Source: Gaeumannomyces sp. JS-464 (Eukaryota > Ascomycota > Sordariomycetes > Magnaporthales > Magnaporthaceae). From it: 64,000 nucleotides of DNA. Location: assembly GCA_002197995.1 (NCBI GenBank), contig NGZR01000002.1:1860001-1924000 (forward strand), written 5' to 3'. Positions 56,333 to 64,000 of the stretch are shown piece by piece (the first letter of the stretch is position 1; every line of letters begins with the position of its first letter). Position numbers and translations under genes: made by a program. The notes beneath the pieces are model-generated. The model ran no database searches. It had not been told where the DNA came from and worked only from the letters and a program-made list of their open reading frames with translations.

Positions 56333-59300
56333 ATGAGGCTCCGTGACTTGGTGCACCGGGCGAGGAAGCGAGCGACCAAGTCCAAAGATAACGAGCGTCT
56401 GGTAAGCGACCACGCGACCGTAGGGCTGCCTCCGTACCATTGCTTGCTCGGTTCAAGTTGACTTATATACGTGCGATATATTGATCCAGGAAGAGCGACT
56501 TGAAGATGGATTGTCGCAGTGGTTCGGTCTTTTCGTATTGAGCGACGTTGCCACGCCGGGCGCCGATGTAGTCGAGTGAGTGGAGCCAAACATCCATCCG
56601 CAAACGTGTTCCCAACTAACCACTGAGGGAAAGTTTGGTGGCAGTCCACGGGCTCGGCGGCCACCGGACGCGGACGTGGCAGCACGCCGAGACCAGGGCA
56701 AACTGGCTTCAGGATTTTGTTCCCGGCGACATCAAGAACGTGAGGGTTATGACGTACGGGTATAATTCGGCCGTAGCTTTTAGCAAGTCCACCGCCGGCG
56801 TCGAGGAGTTCGCCAGGGACCTGCTTGAGAGGCTGAAGGCGGTCCGCCGGCGCGCGCGGCGACAGGCCCGTCATATTTGTCTGCCACAGCATGGGCGGGC
56901 TAGTTGTGAAAAAGGTTGAGAAACTCCTTTGGCTCGTTGTAGTGAGCAAGTGCTGATACTGCCCAAAAGGCCCTTATTATTGCTCACGAGCGAAGACACA
57001 TCCACGGCGCCATCGCCGACGCAACCGTCGGTGTCATCTTCCTAGCCACTCCGCATCGGGGTTCCGGCATCGCGGCTCCAGCCGAGCTGGCGGCCACGCT
57101 TCTCCGTGCAGCGCAGTTCGCAACCCGGACCAACACCAAACTCGTGTCGAACCTCCGCCAGAATTCCGCGATCCTGTGGGACATCTCGTGCCAGTTTGTG
57201 GACAGGGCAAGCGGGATTCACATCAGGACCTTTTACGAGACCGAGCCTTTGCCTTTCATGAGCTCGCTGGTTGGTCTCAAACACATCATCCTGCGTCACA
57301 GACTCCAAGTGGAAATCACTGTTCTCTAACCACCTGGTCCAATATTCTTCTTCTGTCTAGATTGTCGATAAGAACTCGGCCGTGCTGCATCACCCAAACG
57401 AGGTTGCAGTGCCCATTTTGAACGAGAACCATCGCACGATTTGCCAGTTTTCGCATCCAGGGTGCCAGAACTATGCTTTGGTGCGGGCAGCGCTTCAAGA
57501 TCTGCATTCCAAGGCGGCCTCGCAAGTCACAGCGTCAAAAATAGGCGACGAATCCACTATAAAACTCGTGAGTTAAGTTCCCTAACTTCCGGTCGCGCCG
57601 TTCAGAGCAACCGCTGAATGACAGTAACTACCTACTTAATCTATCAGTTCCACAAATCCGCCTACGAGGAGTACAAGGCCTCGGTCAAGCCGCCCATCGA
57701 AGACACCTGCGCATGGCTCCTGCAAGAGCCCCAATATGTTGCCTGGCTCGAAAGTCCGTCGTCATCCCTTCTCCGGATTACCGCCGACCCCGGGTGTGGA
57801 AAGACGACCCTCGCCGCGTTTCTGATCGACAGGATTCGCCAGCATCCCTCTCACGGGACATCGAGCCCACCACGGTAGCCTACTTCTTCTTCGACGGGAA
57901 CATCGCGGCCCAGGGCGACGGCGCAACGCTCCTCCTCGCGCTCATCCACCAGCTCCTCAAAGCCAAGCCGGCACTCGCCCCGCTGGCCGCCAAGCGCTTG
58001 GCCCTGAACGACGCACAGCTTGGTTGGAGCCTCCATGACTTATGCGAGATTTTCCGGGCCATCGTCCTCTCCGGCGGCCCCGAAAAGAAACATGGTGGCG
58101 GCAGGGTTGTTTGCGTGGTGGATGCCCTGGACGAATGCGAGGCCGCGTCCATGGCCAAGGCTATCCGGTTTTCTCGCCACGATCATCTTTGACGGCGACA
58201 ACAACGGCACCTACCAAAACGGGTGGCTCAAACTCGTAGTCACCACCCGCCCCAGCCAACCGATCGATGACCTGTTTCGTACCCTCCCTTCCCACCACAA
58301 CCACTACCGGATCCGGCTCGCAGGCCACGCGGTACAGACCACGCGCGACATCGCTACCTTCATCCGCGCCCGCTGCGCCCACCTGCAGACGCTCACGCTC
58401 TGCTCCGACGCCGTGCGCCGCGCCGTCGAGCAGCGGCTGGCAGAGCGGTCCGACAACACATTCCTCTGGATACACTTGGTGCTGGACCTACTCGAGGCCG
58501 ACACCGACGCCACGCCCGAATCCTTCGAGTCAACACTGCGCTCCGTTCCCGATAGGTTGGACATGTTGTACGACAGCATCCTGCGGCGCTCGGCGGCACA
58601 GCACTCCACCGCCCTGCTGCGCGTGCTGTCCGTCATCGCGGCCTCACGGCGTGCCCTCACGCTAGACGAGATCGATGTTGCGCTCGCGGTCCGGCCCGAC
58701 GATACCTCGGTAGCGCAGGTCAGGCGGCGGTGCCAGTTTGATATCGCCCGACGCCTATATGCCGTCTGCGGGCCGTTTATTCGGATCGCAAACGGGGTCG
58801 TATCGTTTATCCACCAGACGGCGGCCGAGTTCCTGCTGCGATCGCCAGATGTGCCAAGATCGCCTGGTGGTGGTGGTAATAGTGGCTATAGAACATATCA
58901 GTACAAAGGGCGCTTGGATGTGGTCGGGGTGAACCGCTGTCTCGCCGAGATCTGCGTCGTCTATCTCATGCTGGCAGCAGCTGACACAGCGAGCGACGGA
59001 ACGTCATCACTGGACCACCAGTCAGCTGGGGATGTGATGGATCTGGATGGTGACCTGGGCACTGTAGACGAGGAGGAGGGTCACGGGCTCGACGAACCCG
59101 AAATCGGCGCCCTGGCCGTCCGGCAGACCAGCGAGAGAAGCGCTGGCGGCCTGTCTGACTACGCGGCCAAGCACTGGGGCACCCACTGCCGTCTGACCAA
59201 CGTCTCTGCTTCCTCTTCTTCGACCCTCGCGTCTCCCTCCGCCGTCGTCACCGGGCACGAGCATGACACACTCTTCGCCAAGGCCATCGCCCTCTGCGAC

Positions 59301-60133
59301 ACGTCCACAAGCACCTTCCGCGCTTGGTTCCAGCTGTATTGGGACACGATCGCTGCGACGCCGCGGTTCCCCGACGGACTCACGCCTCTGATGCTGGCCT
59401 CGCACATGGGCCTCCTGGGCGTCATGCGCGCCCTTCTTGTTCCGAGCGATGGCGAAGGACCAAACGAAGGCCGACTCCCTTCGACGTCGACAGCAGCCAC
59501 AGCAACCCGGCCAAGAACAACAAGCCGTCACCATCTACGAGACGCCGACTCGGAAGGCTGGACGGCGCTCCACTGGGCCGTCTGGAACGGCCACGGGACC
59601 GGCCAGGGAAGTCTGGTTAACTATGCCGTTATTGAGCTTTTGTTACAGCAGCAGCAACAACACCATGACGACAGTGACGATGGCCATGACGAAGAAGACG
59701 GCGATTGTCCTGGAGACAGCAAAGGAGACTATCGTACTAACGATGGCAACATGCACGAAACCAAACCAGATCAAGATCAAAGCACCTCTAGTCTAGCAAT
59801 GAAGATGAAGCCGACGCGAGTCCGAGGCCAAGTCCTTGACCTCCAAGACAAAAGGGCCTGACAGCCCTTCACTGGGCGGCCGCCGACGACCAGCAGGGCG
59901 CCATGCGACTCCTGCTCGAGGCCGGCGCGGCAGTCGACGTCTTTGACGCCGAGGGCATGACACCGCTGGCGCTGGCGGTCGAGAACGAGTTTTTGGGAGG
60001 GATCGAGCTGTTGTTGGAGTACGGGGCAGATGTTAATGCTGCTACTCCTGCTGATGCTGAGAGCGGGTCGCAAGACGTAGACATAGGACAGCACGAGGAG
60101 GAGGACGAAGCGGAAGAAGAGGCAGAGGAATAA
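56333..60133 (+). CDS. STAND protein: SesB-type lipase, NACHT and ankyrin repeats; frame-broken
   Basis: Six exons: 56333-56401, 56490-56575, 56628-56914, 56970-57269, 57361-57567 and 57648-60133, all GT-AG and phase-consistent except for indels. The N-terminus is an alpha/beta-hydrolase: SLVAVHGLGGHRTRTWQH, NVRVMTYGYNSAVAFSKST, the nucleophile elbow VCHSMGGLVVKK, and VGVIFLATPHRGSG. It is followed by WDISCQFVDRASG and ENHRTICQFS, typical of SesB-like domains. The NACHT part has Walker A ITADPGCGKTTLAAF and Walker B VVCVVDALDECE, then LVVTTRPSQPI, FLWIHLVLDLLEAD and SFIHQTAAEFLL. The C-terminus has a few ankyrin repeats (TALHWAVWNGH, GAMRLLLEAGAAVDVFDAEG) and an acidic tail. Frame breaks: +1 near 56838-56862, -1 near 57842-57848, +1 in the T run 58169-58172, -1 in GGG 59854-59856. 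Such proteins act in fungal self/non-self recognition and programmed cell death. Confidence 0.85.
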
Positions 60134-60171
60134 ATCTTGACCCTTTTTACGGCTCCCTATTGCTGCAGCCG

Positions 60172-60603
60172 CTACGGTTCGCACTGCAAAATAATGGCAC
60201 CAACTTCGACTCCTCCCCTTCCTGGCTTGGCCTTCTCGAGCTCCTCGTGGGTCCCCGTCGGAAAGTGCTCCAAAATGCCCGTCCACAGACCGGTTTGGGT
60301 CCGCGGGGCGGCCCGCCTCTCTCGCCACCTTAGCGACACGCCGATGGATGTGGTCATTATGGCGACACGGGTTTTTGAAGTCGTCTAGAATTGCCCACAG
60401 ACGCAGGTGAGATAGGAATGTGAAGTTGAAAAGTGTCTGAACGTGCTCCTCGCGGATGTCGACGCTCTCCTGCCCACTGGAGGCCGCTTGCCGGATGGCT
60501 TGAAGCGTCTTGCTCGTCGCGCCTTCTAACTTGCTGAGGAGAACCTCAATGCGCATGCGGTCGCTTGCATTTTCGGTGCGGTACAGATTGGTGCAACCTA
60601 TTG
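60172..60603 (-). pseudogene. Truncated DUF4238-like gene fragment
   Basis: The minus strand reads NLYRTENASDRMRIEVLLSK, LEGATSKTLQAIRQAASSGQ, DIREEHVQTLFNFTFLSHLR. In a frame shifted near 60305-60315 it continues TGLWTGILEHFPTGTHEEL, ending at 60172. The pattern of LYR, a RIExLLSKLE helix, an IxxAxxxG helix and then a basic FLxxLR segment resembles fungal DUF4238 proteins (PF14022). The family's N-terminal HxxPxxLLRxF motif is absent upstream of 60603, and no exon carrying it is visible. The fragment is convergent with the NACHT gene and ends 39 bp from its stop. Function unknown. Confidence 0.42.
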
Positions 60604-62235
60604 CCCTACTAATTCTTTACTGGTGAAAGCAGCCGTCATTCTTGTCGTGGGTACGAACAAGCCCGTCATGTTGCCACTACTCGCTGTTTCAGCATTGACA
60701 AACACGAGCTAGTCGCAATAAGAGGAGATGACACCTTGCAATTTGTTCTTTTCCCTCTGAATGCAAACTGTTCTAGAACGAAGTGAGGAAGATAGTGATG
60801 GGACTCCTGTTTTTGCATCGCATGTTTGCCGTCGATGGTGGTGGATTCAAGTTGAATGTTTGGTTGCCGATGTCACACGGTAGCCACAAAACGTAAGTCA
60901 TCCGGCGACCTTGGCTTCCCGTTTACCCGGTGAGTCAATATTTCTGCCGCTTTCGGTGCTGGGTAGGCAGGGCTGATGATGGATCACTATATAAATTATA
61001 TCGCGCTATTCGGAGCTCAATGCATCTCGCGCTTAGGCAAGACTATAAAACTCTCCTCTCAAAATTGCAAGACGCGAGACGTGGAAAAAGACCTATATAT
61101 ACAAGCCATATTCACATTTCTTTCCCAAACATTATCTGACAAAGTCTACACTCACTCCGCATGCACCACTACTTTTTCAATATACCCCCCGGAAACCTTT
61201 ACCGCGATGCCATCCCAAGCAGCATCCAGTTCCAGCACATTAAAAGTGGACTGCTAGTGTGGATCGTTTTTATGGAAGGGTATGGAAAAAAGAAGAAAAA
61301 AACACTGGATGCACATTGCAGCGCCCTACTGGGCCTCGCAAAGGAGTTAAACAACCTCGAGAAGGTGAGAAAGCATAAAGAATTATCACCCCATGACCTT
61401 CGTCGGACACGAACCTAACATCACCGACGCTGAACATTTGAAGTGCGAGAAGGTTGACGTCAACCAGACTGAGCCGACCTGCTTGGAGGATCTCGGGACG
61501 ATTACACGGATTTTTGTAGCGCGCTAGGATGACATAAAATCAGGAGCCGGACACGGAGTAGTATGTAAGGTGCTATACAACACCGCCAGGTGAATAGGAC
61601 AGGTGTGGAATGGGGGTCGATGGCTCGTGTCTTCTGCATTTCTGGCGAAACGGGGAATGGAGCTTGTTTGGGAGCCAAGTCGTGTCGACAGCGAGATTTT
61701 TGTACTTGTGCCTTTTTCTCATTTTCCCTACCTGGCCTCCCGTCAGCCAAAGCTGCCCGAAAGCGTTGGGATCCAAATCGACAAGGCCGCCCTCAACAGC
61801 CGCATTCGGGCAGCGGGGCGCGTGTGCCCTTGTCGGCTTACATCCACTGTAGCCAGTCGCGTCCTTCAGGATCGCGGTGTTGAGGTTCGGTTGGCTTTGA
61901 TGGAGTGCGCGACAACAGGCACCCGAAGTGATTGGTGATTGTTCCTTGGCTACTCTACTGGATCGCGGGCTAGGGCGCGCGCAGGCCAAAATACCAGGGC
62001 CAGTGCATAGGCTAGAGCTGTGGGGCACCAGTTGCCACCCACGTGACTCCAGGCCACCTTTGACACCCCCCCGTAGGCCATGCAACGGCCCTGAAGGCAT
62101 CACGAGCACGCATTTACGTAGTAACCCTCCAAGTCCGTGGTGTTTCCCTGGTTCTCCTGTAAGCCGTCTACTGCGGCATTTGCTGCATTCCCAGCTAAAC
62201 AACAAACCTCGCCTATCCCTCCGCCGTTAGGCCCT
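60604..62235. other. Intergenic, left flank of the copia relic
   Basis: No gene with support. A short purine run lies near 61290-61300. The polypurine-like ggcggaggga on the minus strand near 62222-62232 follows the end of the retroelement pol, but no LTR could be paired with it. Confidence 0.4.
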
Positions 62236-64000
62236 TCGTAAAACCGTCCGCCTTCATATTGGCCGTGCCAATTAGCCTAAGGGTGAAGAGTTAACGCTTT
62301 ATAGCATCGATCACCCACTTGTAGCGGAGGTCGATCATGCGGGTGCGGGCTAATTCCAACGGGTTTAGCACCGTCGCTTGGGCGTTGGCGCTGTCCGTGT
62401 GCACCACGAGAGTTTCTCGCTAAGGGTATCCAATCTCCTTTAGAATGCTTTTAATCTAAAGCAAGGCCCGGCCCGTTGGCAGGAGGTTAACGAACTCCGC
62501 CTCCGTCGTTAACGTCGTCACAAAAGTTTGCTTTTTTAATTGCCAGTAGATAGGACCACCCGCTAGCATGACGATTACGCCGCTTGTAAATGCCTTCGTA
62601 CAGAGGCAGTTGGCGAACGAGGCATTTCCGTAAGCCTTTAAGCCCATCGCTTCGGCGTTATAAGTAGTAGCCCACCAAAAGTAAGCGCGAGCCTTTTAAT
62701 GCCAATAATATAGCGCTAAAAGTGCTTTAGCAGTGCCAAATGCTCGTTGCCGGGATTGGCGTTAACCTTTTGCAACCTCCTCACGGTATACGTGATATTA
62801 GGGCAAATGATGCCAGCGAGGTAACCAATACTCGCTATTTCCGACTGGTAGCGCAAAACCTCCTCGTGCGGGAAAAGGTCCCAAGTGATCGGCATTACAA
62901 AGCCAAAAGGCCAAGGCGTTTTTACTGCCTTAAGGTTTTCCCGTCCGTATTTGGTAATAATTTTATTAATATAGTCGCGTTAATAAAAGCTTACAGTCCT
63001 CCGCTGGCGATCCCTTACAACCTACATGCCGAGGAACGTTTTTGCGTTACCTAAGGCGGTTATTTCGAACCGGCTACCTACTTTATTAGCGATGGTTTTA
63101 ATTTCCGTAACCGTACGAGCGGCAATTTGGAAATCGTCCACGTAAAGTAATATAGCGCCCGTTTCCTTTTTGCGGTAAAGGCAAACGTTTTAGTAAATCG
63201 GCCTAAAGCCAAATGCTTTAAGCTTCGGAGTAATCGTTTAATACCATTATAAAAGCGATTTGCGAAAGCCGTAAAATGCTTTTTTTAAACGGTAATAATA
63301 GCTTTTTTGCCTAACCGGAATGCTTTAAAATTGCTATACGTATACCATAACGTTACCAAGTACGATGGCGCTAAAATAGGCAATTACGAAGTCGAACTAG
63401 CGGTATTTAAAGTCGTTAACGGCTATAAGCATAAAAAACACCCTCGTAAATGCTGCATAAACGATTACCGCGTACGTTGCAACCTTATCCTCGCCCGAAG
63501 TATCGTCGTAATTGCCGCAAACGACTTAACGCGTTTTAATCTTTTTAAAAGCGCCGTTAAGCGTTAGCTTAAACACGTATACCCATTTGCCCGGCAGTGT
63601 TTAGCGCCCGGGGCAATTTTTCCAGCACCCACGTGCCTTTTTCGAACAACGTGTTAATTTGCTTTTGCATTACTAGCTTATAATATCGCTCGTATTTGGT
63701 TTCGTGTTTTACCGCGTCGTAATAATAAGCCGAAATATACGGTGTTTTCGGCACCGTAGCGACGCTAAAAAGCGCGAGGTCGGAGATTTTAAAACCGCCG
63801 ATCTTTTGGGGTAAAACGATATCGTTATCCGGGTACGTAATGTTAACGAGTGCAAAACCCGTTTTTCGGGCAGTTTTTTCAGCAGCCTTAATATCCGTAT
63901 TAAGGCTGTAAAAGCTTTCGTCGTTTTCGGCGCTTTTAGGGTTACCCGGATCCTTTTCCGCCACTTTTTTAATATTTTTAAACTCGAAGCGAGCCGTTAT
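62236..64000 (-). mobile_element. Ty1/copia retrotransposon pol relic, RIP-mutated, partial
   Basis: The minus strand enters from the right edge with the end of the integrase/RT linker (YSLNTDIKAAEK; LVMQKQINTLFEKGTWVLEK, the copia RT start). Further on comes AILLYVDDFQIA at 63157-63122, containing the reverse-transcriptase YVDD active site. RNase H follows at 62647-62456 (YGNASFANCL, TSGVIVMLAGGPIYWQLKKQ, TTEAEFVNLL). The C-terminal copia motif is RTRMIDLRYKWVI, then ANMKADGFTKGL near 62310-62240. The order RT, RNase H, C-terminus is correct for copia pol. TAA/TAG stops and frame changes interrupt it, and the texture is AT-rich like the hAT copy, consistent with RIP. Gag, integrase and the 5' LTR would lie outside the window. 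Confidence 0.85.

Overview
The window is nuclear DNA of a filamentous ascomycete, most likely a Sordariomycete. The reasons are short spliceosomal introns (GTRAGT...YAG), a secreted proteinase K-like protease, HET and NACHT/ankyrin genes, CT-rich leaders, and transposons mutated to AT-richness with TA-containing stop codons, which looks like RIP (repeat-induced point mutation). The order is inferred and the species was not identified.

Layout. 1-1465: broken HET-domain gene running off the left edge (-). 1882-2512: two-exon Ifi-6-16-like small membrane protein (-). 2513-7684: no convincing gene. 7685-8860 and 11358-13162 (+): a pair of paralogous single-pass membrane proteins of unknown function, the second with an ectodomain of tandem repeats. 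14474-15919: five-exon subtilisin-like protease (-). 15920-20739: no convincing gene. 20740-22532: MFS anion/allantoate-permease-like transporter (-). 23633-25118: FAD monooxygenase (-). 26599-36607: a 10,009 bp RIP-degraded hAT-type DNA transposon with terminal inverted repeats and an 8 bp target duplication; relics of its transposase can still be read on the minus strand. 36735-38702: GH1 glycosidase (-). 39864-46231: a very large NACHT-ankyrin protein in two or three frame-broken pieces (-). 47042-47676: YwbE-like protein with a zinc finger (-). 48911-50765: fatty acyl-CoA reductase-like gene (+). 51886-54484: GH95 alpha-L-fucosidase (+). 54563-55891: ankyrin protein (-). 56333-60133: six-exon lipase-NACHT-ankyrin (SesB-type) protein (+). 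60172-60603: truncated DUF4238-like fragment (-). 62236-64000: RIP-degraded Ty1/copia pol (-) running off the right edge.

How the parts relate. The 40-60 kb stretch is an accessory island with three ankyrin proteins, two of them STAND NTPases of the type used in fungal heterokaryon incompatibility and innate-immunity-like recognition, mixed with secreted glycosidases and a lipid reductase. Transposons lie on both sides. The MFS transporter and the monooxygenase are co-oriented neighbours and could form a small metabolic pair, but nothing larger surrounds them.

Caution on gene models. Many otherwise well-conserved genes contain single-base frame breaks, often in homopolymers, while others (protease, transporter, GH1, the 4 kb NACHT ORF) are clean. 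I read about 16 one-base losses and 5 one-base gains. Uncorrected assembly indels explain this better than pseudogene decay in every gene, so 'broken' calls are provisional.
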